From assembly GCA_040514265.1 (NCBI GenBank), contig JBEVCD010000053.1, positions 1-17,525 of the forward strand: DNA of 17,525 nucleotides. The letters run 5' to 3'. This DNA is from WYZ-LMO2 sp040514265. GTDB taxonomy: Archaea; Halobacteriota; Archaeoglobi; Archaeoglobales; Archaeoglobaceae. Positions 1 through 6,714 of the stretch are shown here, in pieces; positions within the stretch are counted from its first letter, which is position 1, and each line of letters opens with the position of its first letter. The notes below the pieces were generated by a model that had not been told where the DNA came from, did not search any database, and saw only the letters and a list, made by a program, of their open reading frames with translations. A program made the position numbers and the translations under genes.

Positions 1-74
1 TTCTGCAAACTGTTCATGCTTTATTACAATCATCTGAGGTGGTTAAGTTGACAGGGCTGTCGCTTTTGAAAATA

Positions 75-84
75 GTTAAATACT
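75..84 (+). promoter_or_regulatory. Probable TATA box of the DsrM-like/DsrK-like operon
   Basis: An AT-rich GTTAAATACT element lies about 25 nt before position 107. That would start the mRNA just ahead of a strong ribosome binding site (GGAGGTG, 114-120). The arrangement supports translation from the TTG at 126 rather than from the in-frame GTG at 39, which lies upstream of this promoter. No gene is evident in the 74 bases before it. Judged by eye. Confidence 0.45.
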
Positions 85-125
85 ACACTCAACTAGGACT
101 AATTCGCGTAGCTGGAGGTGGTAAC

Positions 126-1040
126 TTGATCTGGCTGCAAGCGCTCGCGTACGCCGCTGTATTCGTGTTCGCAGTCGTGATGCTATACAGGTTCGTCAAG
201 TATTCGACGATGCCCTTGCACCTGCGGTGGGAACTCTATCCGGTGCCCCACGAGCCCCATAGAGCGGAGTACGGAGGCAGTTACTACGAGGAGCCGGAGT
301 GGTGGAAGAAGCCCCGCGAAACCTCGCTGGCTGGGGAACTAAAGGAGATGCTCGCCGAGATGCTTTTCATTGTCAGGCTCTACAAGAACAACCGCAGGCA
401 GTGGTATTTCTCCTTCCCGTTCCACGGCGGAATATACCTCATTCTTCTGTGGTTCGTGCTGATCTTTGCAGCAGCTGCAGCCTCGCTGCTGGGCCTGAGC
501 GATGAGCCGCTGATGAGTCTGGCTTTACCCGTAGGACTGCTCGGCATGGTGGCGCTGACAGTAGGTTGCATCGGGCTGCTGCTGCTAAGGCTCAGCGATC
601 CCAACCTCAGGAAATACAGCGCACCGCTCGACTATCTGAACCTGCTCTTCATACTCGCCGTCGTCCTGACCGGCTTCGCCGCCTGGAGTGTTGACAGAAA
701 CTTCACAATCGCTGAGAGCTTCGCGAGGTCCATGCTTACGTTCTCACCTCCACCGAAGCTCAGCGGCGAGATAGCCCTGCACGTCGCGCTCCTCTCGCTG
801 CTCGTCATGTACATCCCCTTCACGAAGATGTCTCACTACCTCGCGAAGTACTTCACGTATCACAAGATACTCTGGGAGGACGAGCCCAGCCTTCCGGGTT
901 CGCGGCTAAGGGAAAGGATAAAAGCTACGCTGACGAAGTACAGGGTGCACTGGTCGGCTCCGCACGTCGTGAGGAACCTCACATGGGCTGAAGAGGCGAC
1001 TACTCCGTTAAGCGGAGGTCAGAAGGAGGGTGAAGTATGA
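126..1040 (+). CDS. DsrM/HmeC-like membrane cytochrome b subunit (NarI-like)
   Basis: Integral membrane subunit that probably passes electrons between menaquinol and the cytoplasmic Fe-S partner encoded next. Starting at TTG 126, which sits 5 nt after GGAGGTG, it has 304 residues. An in-frame GTG at 39 would add 29 poorly supported residues. About five hydrophobic helices are visible: one at the N-terminus, then after a charged loop one beginning FPFHGGIY, two more, and one around EIALHVALL. The stretch LSDPNLRKYSAPLDYLNL and the ending IPFTKMSHYLAKYFTYH resemble DsrM/HmeC proteins; the histidines in FHGG, ALHV and MSHY are candidate haem ligands. The stop codon overlaps the next start (ATGA). 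The DsrJ, DsrO and DsrP partners are absent here, so this is a two-gene version. HdrE-like is the main alternative. Confidence 0.82.
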   Translation: MIWLQALAYAAVFVFAVVMLYRFVKYSTMPLHLRWELYPVPHEPHRAEYGGSYYEEPEWWKKPRETSLAGELKEMLAEMLFIVRLYKNNRRQWYFSFPFHGGIYLILLWFVLIFAAAAASLLGLSDEPLMSLALPVGLLGMVALTVGCIGLLLLRLSDPNLRKYSAPLDYLNLLFILAVVLTGFAAWSVDRNFTIAESFARSMLTFSPPPKLSGEIALHVALLSLLVMYIPFTKMSHYLAKYFTYHKILWEDEPSLPGSRLRERIKATLTKYRVHWSAPHVVRNLTWAEEATTPLSGGQKEGEV

Positions 1041-2638
1041 GGGAAGATGTCAGAATAGAAGATATAAGCAAACCCTCGGAGCAGCTCGTCCGCGTAAGGT
1101 TGGAAGACCTTATGCCCCTTCCCCCGCCCTACGACAAGCCGGGCTCCGAGCCCGACTTCAGTGAGCCGGACCCCTCCTGGAGGGAAAAGTACGTAACGGA
1201 GCTCGACGGATTCGTAGCGATCGACATTCCCTGGAAACCGAAGACGAAGGAAGAGGAGGAGCAGCTGGTTTCGAAGTTTCTGGAGGGGCTCAAAAAGCTG
1301 CTCAGCGAGGACGACAACTGGGCTTTCCTTCAGCCACTGCTGCTGAGCGTCGAGTACTGCGCCCGCTGCCAGACTTGCAACGAAGCTTGTCCGATCTACG
1401 TTTCGAGCGGCAGAAAAGAGCCCTACCGCCCGACTTTTCGGGCTGAGGTGCTGAGGAGGATAATCAAGAAGTACCTGACGCCCGGAGGAAAGCTGAAAGC
1501 CAAGCTGACAGGTGACATAGAGCTGAACGCGCTTACCGTTATGCGCCTCGCGGAGGCTGCTTACCGCTGCACGATATGCAGGCGCTGCACACAGACGTGT
1601 CCGCTCGGGATCGACAACGGGCTGATAACGAGGGAGATAAGGAAACTCTTCAGCCAGGAGATGGAGATAGCGCCTTCGCCGCTGCACAAGCTGGGAACCG
1701 TTCAGCACCTCGAAAAGGGATCCTCGACCGGCTTGACGACGGAGGGTTTCAGGGATATAATCGAGTTCATCGAGGAGGACATAGAGGACCGGACCGGGAA
1801 GAAGATAAAGATCCCCGTCGACGAGAAGGGGGCTGACATCCTGCTCTTCCACAACGCCGGCGAGTACTTGAGCTGGCCCGAGAACATAATGGCTTTCGCG
1901 ATAATATTTGAGGAGGCTGGCTTGGACTGGACTCTTAGCAGCGAAGCGGTCGGCTACGACGCCGTAAACTACGGCGTCTGGTACGACGACGTGCAGCTGG
2001 CGAGAATAGCTTTAAGGCATGCGGAGATAGCGAGAAAACTCGACGTGAACAGAGTGGTCATCGGCGAGTGTGGGCACGCGCACAAGGCTCTGACGGTCAT
2101 AGCCGACAGGATATTCGTCGACGAGTACGCGATACCCAGGGAGAGCTACCTGCCCCTGCTCTGGGACATCGTTAGAAAGGACAAGCTGAACTTGGATCCG
2201 GAGAAGAACAACTTCCCCGTAACGCTGCACGACCCCTGCAACATAGTCAGGCTCATGGGAATAGTGAAGCCGCAGAGGGAGATTCTCAAAAAGATCTGTC
2301 CGCAGTTCAGGGAGATGCAGCCGAACGGTGTTTACAACTACTGCTGCGGAGGTGGGAGCGGTTTCGCCATAATGAACCACATGAACTTCCCGGAATTCAG
2401 GGCGAAGATATCGAGCAGGATGAAGTTCAAGCAGATACTCGAAGCCTTCAGCGACCACATAGAGCCGGATGTCAAAAAGTACGTCTGCGCCCCCTGCAGC
2501 AACTGCAAAGGTGCGATCAGGGATATCCTAAACCACTACAACGCGACGGAGAGGTGCGGAATACACTACGGCGGGCTCGTGGAACTCGTTGTGAACGCCA
2601 TGGTCGACATCGAGGAGCCGTTCATAGAGATGTTTTGA
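1037..2638 (+). CDS. DsrK/HmeD-like (HdrD-related) Fe-S protein with CCG domain
   Basis: Cytoplasmic catalytic subunit, probably membrane-attached through the preceding cytochrome b, of a heterodisulfide-reductase-like complex. Two ferredoxin-type [4Fe-4S] motifs are complete: Cys108-111-114-118 (CARCQTCNEACP) and Cys178-181-184-188 (CTICRRCTQTCP). The C-terminal half has one well-formed CCG-type cluster site with Cys401 (HDPCN), Cys436-Cys437 (CCGGGSGF) and Cys484-487-490 (CAPCSNC), expected to hold the non-cubane [4Fe-4S] centre. The first half of the CCG region is degenerate, keeping Cys345 in GECGHAH, as in DsrK-type rather than full HdrD proteins. The ATG at 1037 follows AAGGAGGG with good spacing and overlaps the upstream stop. 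At 533 residues it is near the usual DsrK length. The natural disulfide (DsrC-like or another thiol) cannot be read from the sequence. Confidence 0.87.
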   Translation: MREDVRIEDISKPSEQLVRVRLEDLMPLPPPYDKPGSEPDFSEPDPSWREKYVTELDGFVAIDIPWKPKTKEEEEQLVSKFLEGLKKLLSEDDNWAFLQPLLLSVEYCARCQTCNEACPIYVSSGRKEPYRPTFRAEVLRRIIKKYLTPGGKLKAKLTGDIELNALTVMRLAEAAYRCTICRRCTQTCPLGIDNGLITREIRKLFSQEMEIAPSPLHKLGTVQHLEKGSSTGLTTEGFRDIIEFIEEDIEDRTGKKIKIPVDEKGADILLFHNAGEYLSWPENIMAFAIIFEEAGLDWTLSSEAVGYDAVNYGVWYDDVQLARIALRHAEIARKLDVNRVVIGECGHAHKALTVIADRIFVDEYAIPRESYLPLLWDIVRKDKLNLDPEKNNFPVTLHDPCNIVRLMGIVKPQREILKKICPQFREMQPNGVYNYCCGGGSGFAIMNHMNFPEFRAKISSRMKFKQILEAFSDHIEPDVKKYVCAPCSNCKGAIRDILNHYNATERCGIHYGGLVELVVNAMVDIEEPFIEMF

Positions 2639-2655
2639 CGACGTTTCTCAGGACT

Positions 2656-2674
2656 CCTATCTTTTCTATCTCCA
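2656..2674 (+). terminator. Possible pyrimidine-rich terminator after the DsrK-like gene
   Basis: A pyrimidine-rich tract containing CTTTTCT begins 18 bases after the DsrK-like stop. Archaeal transcripts often end at T-rich tracts without a hairpin. This is weak evidence read by eye; the tract has only one run of four T. Confidence 0.22.
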
Positions 2675-2691
2675 GCCCTTACTGCATCGTG

Positions 2692-2708
2692 TGCCGCGTT
2701 TAACGGCA
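2692..2708. repeat. Small inverted repeat between the electron-transfer pair and the ABC importer
   Basis: TGCCG and CGGCA are perfect 5-base arms around the 7-base spacer CGTTTAA. The element lies about 55 bases before the importer TATA box. It could be a repressor or activator site or a weak hairpin; a 10-base perfect match may also be chance. Confidence 0.2.
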
Positions 2709-2759
2709 TCGCTCCCCGGCAACTTCGACGAGCTTTCCGAACCGGCATTCGAGAGTAGA

Positions 2760-2767
2760 GTTATAAG
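2760..2767 (+). promoter_or_regulatory. TATA box for the ABC importer operon, probable leaderless start
   Basis: GTTATAAG is centred about 25 nt before the ATG at 2789. No Shine-Dalgarno sequence lies between them. The spacing matches transcription starting at or next to the start codon, so the lipoprotein mRNA is probably leaderless. Confidence 0.55.
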
Positions 2768-2788
2768 CTTGCGGTTTTTAGACTCGCC

Positions 2789-3688
2789 ATGAAACGCCTG
2801 TTACCGCTGGTAGCGCTAATACTTCTGAGCGGATGCTCGCAGCACGGGGAGGAGCTGAAGGTGGGAATTCTGCCTATAGAAGACTCACTGCCGATAGTCG
2901 TGGCAGACGAGGAGGGCATATTCGAAGCCCACGGCTTGAGCGTAGAAGTTGTGCACTTCTCAAGCGCCGTGGAGAGAGACGCTGCCCTCATGGCTGGAGA
3001 AGTCGATGCCGTCATCACCGACCCGCTCGCCGTCCTACTTCTGAGGGACAAGGGCTACGACGTGAAGATAGCGTCGATATGTCTGGGCGTGACGCCAAAA
3101 GAGGGCGTCTTCGCGATCCTCGCATCTCCGGGCAGCCAGATAGAGAGCGTGGAAGACCTCGAAGGGAAGGAGATAGCGGTCTCGCTGAACACGATCATCG
3201 ACTACGCACTCGACGTCATGCTCAGCGAATACGGAATCAAAAACTACACGAAGGTCTCGATACCAAAGATCCCGCTCAGGCTGCAGGCTTTGCTCAGCGG
3301 TGAGGTGGAGGTCGCCGTTCTGCCGGAGCCGCTTGCCAGTTACGCGGTCAGCAAGGGGGCGAAGCTCATACTGAGCGACGCCATGCTCAACGAAAGCGTA
3401 ACACAGACGGTCATAGTTTTCAGGAGCGACGTCGATTCCGAAACGGTAAGGAAGTTCCTCGAAGCTTACGGGGAAGCTGTTGACTGGATAAACGCGGACA
3501 AGGAGAAGTACAGGGAGAAGTTCGTTGAGATAGCGAGGATTCCAGAGGAGATAGCCGAGGTATATCCGATCCCGGACTACCCGAAGCCGCAGAAGTTCCC
3601 GAGGGAGTTCTACGACCGCTACGTCCAATGGGCTCTCGAAAGGGGGCTGATAAGCAGACAGATTCCGTACGAGGAAGTAGTCGAATGA
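2789..3688 (+). CDS. ABC importer substrate-binding lipoprotein (nitrate/sulfonate/NMT1 class)
   Basis: Extracytoplasmic solute receptor of the importer encoded with the next two genes, 299 residues long. The N-terminus is a short signal peptide ending in a lipobox-like LSGC with Cys16, so it is probably lipid-anchored. The mature part begins KVGILPIEDSLPIVVADEEGIF, the classic opening of the periplasmic-binding type 2 family that includes SsuA, TauA, NrtA and ThiY. Residues GEVDAVITDP and LLSGEVEVAVLPEP fit the two lobes of that fold. The ligand cannot be assigned: sulfonates, nitrate, bicarbonate, thiamine precursors and aromatic acids are all carried by this class. No SD sequence precedes the ATG, but a TATA box lies 25 nt upstream. 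Its stop overlaps the ATPase start (ATGA). Confidence 0.85.
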   Translation: MKRLLPLVALILLSGCSQHGEELKVGILPIEDSLPIVVADEEGIFEAHGLSVEVVHFSSAVERDAALMAGEVDAVITDPLAVLLLRDKGYDVKIASICLGVTPKEGVFAILASPGSQIESVEDLEGKEIAVSLNTIIDYALDVMLSEYGIKNYTKVSIPKIPLRLQALLSGEVEVAVLPEPLASYAVSKGAKLILSDAMLNESVTQTVIVFRSDVDSETVRKFLEAYGEAVDWINADKEKYREKFVEIARIPEEIAEVYPIPDYPKPQKFPREFYDRYVQWALERGLISRQIPYEEVVE

Positions 3689-4416
3689 TAGAGGTCGTGA
3701 ACGTGTCGAAGTCCTTCGGAGAGTTGAAGGTCCTCGACGGTGTCAGCTTCGACGTCGAGAGGGGTGAGAGCTGCGCGATAATCGGACCTTCAGGTTGCGG
3801 TAAGTCGACGCTGCTGCTCATAATCGCCGGACTCTTGAAGCCGAGCGGCGGGAAAGTCGTGGTCGACGGAGAGGAGGTGAGAGGACCTCTTAGGAACGCA
3901 GCCCTGATACTGCAGGACTACGGGCTCTTCCCCTGGAAGACCGTCTACGACAACGTGGCGCTCGGGCTGAGGATAAGGGGGGTTAACAGAGAAGAGGAGA
4001 GGAGGATCGTCGAAAGGTTGCTCGCGGACTTCGGACTCAAGGGGTTCGAGAGACACTATCCAAAGCAGCTGAGCGGCGGGATGAGGCAGCGAGTAGCCAT
4101 AGCGAGAGCTATCGCTGTGAATCCTGACGTGCTTCTCATGGACGAACCGATGGCTGCGCTCGACGCGCTTCTGAGGGAGGAGGTCCAGAACTTCCTGCTC
4201 AGACTCTGGAGGGAGACGAAGAAGACCATGTTGCTCGTGACCCACAGCATAGAGGAGGCTGTGTTCCTGGGGAGGAAGATAGTCGTGCTGAGCGACAGAC
4301 CGGCTAGGGTCAAGGCGATCGTCGAGAACGAGGAGATGGGGAGTGAGGATTACAGAAACGATGAGACTTTCTTCGAAAGATGCAGGCTCCTGAGGCGGGT
4401 TATAAGGGCTACCTGA
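3685..4416 (+). CDS. ABC importer ATPase (SsuB/TauB/NrtD class)
   Basis: Cytoplasmic ATP-hydrolysing subunit of the importer, 243 residues from the ATG at 3685, which overlaps the lipoprotein stop. The open frame extends upstream to 3628, but that part lies inside the lipoprotein gene and is not conserved in character. All motifs are intact: Walker A GPSGCGKST (34-42), Q-loop Gln77 followed by DYGLFPWKTVYDN (typical of the sulfonate/nitrate/taurine group), signature LSGGM (129-133), Walker B VLLMDE (149-154), D-loop ALDA and switch His187 in VTHS. The 37-base overlap with the permease suggests coupled translation. Confidence 0.93.
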   Translation: MIEVVNVSKSFGELKVLDGVSFDVERGESCAIIGPSGCGKSTLLLIIAGLLKPSGGKVVVDGEEVRGPLRNAALILQDYGLFPWKTVYDNVALGLRIRGVNREEERRIVERLLADFGLKGFERHYPKQLSGGMRQRVAIARAIAVNPDVLLMDEPMAALDALLREEVQNFLLRLWRETKKTMLLVTHSIEEAVFLGRKIVVLSDRPARVKAIVENEEMGSEDYRNDETFFERCRLLRRVIRAT

Positions 4417-5111
4417 TAACGATCTTCGCTCTCCTGTCGCTCTGGCACGCAGCCTCGCTCATCCTGAAAAATCCGGCACTGCCGAGTCCGATCGATGTTC
4501 TGCCCTTGATGCTATCCGCAGAGCTCTTAAAGCATGCCGCGATTAGCCTTCTGAGAGTGGCGTATTCTCTGGCCCTCGCGCTGTCTATCGCCATCCCTGC
4601 AGGAATATTCAGCAGGGAAAAGTTCGTAGATGCGGTCGTTTCCCCGGTAATCTACCTGCTCTACCCCATCCCGCACATCGTCCTTCTGCCCATCTACATA
4701 ATCTTCTTCGGCATCGGAGACCTTTCTAGGGTTCTGCTGATAGCCACGATCCTGTTCTTCCAGATAGCGGTAACGACGAGGGACGCTGCAAAGCAGGTGA
4801 GCGACTACTACGTCTACTCCATACTCTCCCTCGGCGCCTCGAAGCTCGACGTCTACAGACACGTCGTGGTGCCCGCTTGTCTTCCTAAGATCATCACGGC
4901 TATGCGGATAAGCGTGGGGACGGCTATAGCCGTCCTCTTCTTCGCAGAGAGCTTCGCGACGACTTCGGGCTTGGGCTACCTCATACTCGACTCCTGGAGC
5001 AGAGCCGACTACGAGGAGATGTTTGCAGCCATCACAGCCATGGCTTCGCTCGGCTTCGCACTCTACGCCGTCTTAGAGCTTATCGAGCGCAGAGTTTGCA
5101 GGTGGATGTGA
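4380..5111 (+). CDS. ABC importer permease (SsuC/TauC class)
   Basis: Membrane permease of the importer, 243 residues, about six hydrophobic helices. The EAA loop that docks on the ATPase is seen near residues 148-171, with LGASKLDVYRHVVVPACLPKI matching the usual pattern in which a conserved Gly is followed by a Pro. The ATG at 4380 lies inside the ATPase gene; no clear SD sequence precedes it, so translation is probably coupled. The last 49 bases overlap the 3' end of the larE-like gene on the other strand, so the C-terminal residues here are read antisense to the end of that gene. Permease length is slightly short for the family but complete. Confidence 0.88.
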   Translation: MQAPEAGYKGYLITIFALLSLWHAASLILKNPALPSPIDVLPLMLSAELLKHAAISLLRVAYSLALALSIAIPAGIFSREKFVDAVVSPVIYLLYPIPHIVLLPIYIIFFGIGDLSRVLLIATILFFQIAVTTRDAAKQVSDYYVYSILSLGASKLDVYRHVVVPACLPKIITAMRISVGTAIAVLFFAESFATTSGLGYLILDSWSRADYEEMFAAITAMASLGFALYAVLELIERRVCRWM

Positions 5112-5887
5112 GCTCCGCTCGCGTAGCCGTCGAGATCCAGGAGGACGGCTTTGAAGCCCAGCTCCTTCAGCTTCTCCCTAACGATGTCTGCTTTCTCGAA
5201 GACTTTCCCGAGCTCCCCTCTCTCCACCTCCACTATCGCCACGCCCCGGTAGTTTCTGACCCTCACCTGCCTGACTCCGCAGACCTCGATGAGAGCATTT
5301 TCAGCCGCATCGATCATCCGCAGCTCCGCCTCGTCTATCCCCACTCCGAAGGGTATTCTGGTAGCCAGGCACGCAAGGGAGGGCCTGTCGTGGAAGGAGA
5401 AGCCGAGCTCCTTCGCCAGACTCCTTATCTGCTCCTTCGTCACACCGAGTTCAGCCCAGGGACTCCGGACGCCGAGTTCCCTGGCTGCTCTGAACCCCGG
5501 TCTGTGCTCTTTCAGATCGCTCGCGTTCGTCCCTTCGAGCACGACATCGAAGCCTCTCGCCTTCGCAACTTCGACGAGCTTTTCGAGTATCCTCCTCTTG
5601 CAGAAGTAGCACCTGTCCTTGTCGTTCCTCCTGAACTCCTCCGTCAGGACGTCGAGGTGCAAAAACTCGTGTTTCACGCCTATCTCCCTAGCTGCAGCTT
5701 TGGCGGCTTTGATCTCTCTCGAAGGCGTAACCTGCGATAAAACAGTGACTGCCAGCACGTCCTTGCCGAGCATCTTGCAGACCGCAGCGAGCGTCGCGCT
5801 GTCGACGCCTCCGCTGAAAGCGACGAGAACCCTTTTGAACCCTCTCAGACTTTCTTCGAGCTTCGCAACAACTTCACTCAGGTGCAT
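5063..5887 (-). CDS. larE: LarE-like PP-loop sulfurtransferase
   Basis: Member of the LarE family of ATP pyrophosphatases; the characterised member adenylates and then sulfurates pyridinium-3,5-biscarboxylic acid mononucleotide for the nickel-pincer cofactor. The start ATG at 5887 gives 274 residues, the family length; the open frame runs on to 6334 but that part is antisense-like and lies within the neighbouring gene. The P-loop is SGGVDS (25-30). CYFC (Cys93, Cys96) and Cys173 in SLACLATRIPFG are visible; Cys173 is at the place where LarE proteins carry the sulfur-donating cysteine. It overlaps the upstream prenyltransferase by 10 bases. LarB and LarC are not in this window, so sulfuration of some other substrate is possible. 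Confidence 0.82.
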   Translation of the reverse strand: MHLSEVVAKLEESLRGFKRVLVAFSGGVDSATLAAVCKMLGKDVLAVTVLSQVTPSREIKAAKAAAREIGVKHEFLHLDVLTEEFRRNDKDRCYFCKRRILEKLVEVAKARGFDVVLEGTNASDLKEHRPGFRAARELGVRSPWAELGVTKEQIRSLAKELGFSFHDRPSLACLATRIPFGVGIDEAELRMIDAAENALIEVCGVRQVRVRNYRGVAIVEVERGELGKVFEKADIVREKLKELGFKAVLLDLDGYASGAHIHLQTLRSISSKTA

Positions 5888-6714
5888 GGCAGAACCCCCG
5901 AATGCTGAATCACCGACGCCAGAAGCGTGACGCTTATGGCTGCATTTACGTGGTAGAACGCGTATTCGAGCTTCTCCGGCTTTAGATGCACGATCGCGTG
6001 CTCCAGAACGAGCAGAAGGGCTACAGGTAGAGCTGCGAGCTTCAGGATCATAGATACCAGAGCCAAGAACGCGACGTGGTTCAGCTTCGCAGCTAAGAGC
6101 GCGAATCCCTCGCCGAAGTGGGCTGGAAGCGAGTGCAAGCCCTCTCTCCTGTCGAACTCGACGTCCTGCAACGCGTAAATCATGTCGAAGCCCGCTACCC
6201 AGAAAACGACGCCAGCAGCTATAAGCGTAACCTCCAGCCCCCTGCCCAGGAAATCTATCGAGTCCGTGGCGGCGACGAAGCCGCCCAGCGGCGCGAGCGC
6301 GAGGTTTAAGCCGAGGACGTAGTGACAGAGGCACGTGAAGCGCTTTAGATACGGATAGACGTACGCCACGATCGGCGGGATAGGAGAAAGAATTGCAGCT
6401 GTTCTGTTGAGGAGGAAGGCGGAGGCGAAGTACACTGCGAGCGCTACAGCTGCTATAGAGTAGGCTTCTCTAACGCTTATCAAACCGCGCGGTATGTGTC
6501 TGTTCGCAGTTCTCGGATTTTTCGCGTCTATTTCTGCGTCTATTATCCTGTTGAAGGTCATCGCAGCCGTCCTCAACCCCGTGAAGGCTGTAAATATGAG
6601 GAAAGCGGTTCCGAGACTTATGGGCGCAGCCATGATTGCTCCGATGTAAGCGAAGGGTAGAGCGAACAGCGTGTGCTCTATTTTAATGAAGTCGAGGTAC
6701 ATCCGCAGCTTCAC
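5878..6714 (-). CDS. UbiA-family polyprenyltransferase, probably menaquinone pathway (MqnP/UbiA-like)
   Basis: Membrane enzyme that attaches a polyprenyl chain to an aromatic acceptor. Of 278 residues, about eight hydrophobic helices are visible. The first Asp-rich motif is NRIIDAEID with Asn55, Asp59 and Asp63; the second is DMIYALQDVEFD with Asp177, Asp184 and Asp188. The opening MYLDFIKIEHTLFALPFAY and the segment RTANRHIPRG are typical of UbiA/MqnP rather than of the archaeal geranylgeranylglyceryl phosphate synthases. Archaeoglobales make menaquinone by the futalosine route, so MqnP-type activity is the best guess. The start is GTG at 6714, overlapping the helicase stop (GTGA), with AGGGGTG upstream; an ATG four codons later is possible. 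Confidence 0.85.
   Translation of the reverse strand: MKLRMYLDFIKIEHTLFALPFAYIGAIMAAPISLGTAFLIFTAFTGLRTAAMTFNRIIDAEIDAKNPRTANRHIPRGLISVREAYSIAAVALAVYFASAFLLNRTAAILSPIPPIVAYVYPYLKRFTCLCHYVLGLNLALAPLGGFVAATDSIDFLGRGLEVTLIAAGVVFWVAGFDMIYALQDVEFDRREGLHSLPAHFGEGFALLAAKLNHVAFLALVSMILKLAALPVALLLVLEHAIVHLKPEKLEYAFYHVNAAISVTLLASVIQHSGVLPCT

Noticed and set aside
1019..1852. 277-residue minus-strand frame opposite the DsrK-like gene
   Set aside because: Shadow of a GC-rich gene: no SD, Leu/Arg-rich, no recognisable motif.
5888..6334. N-terminal extension of the LarE-like protein
   Set aside because: The Arg-rich stretch lies antisense-like within the prenyltransferase gene in another frame and is not part of the PP-loop fold.
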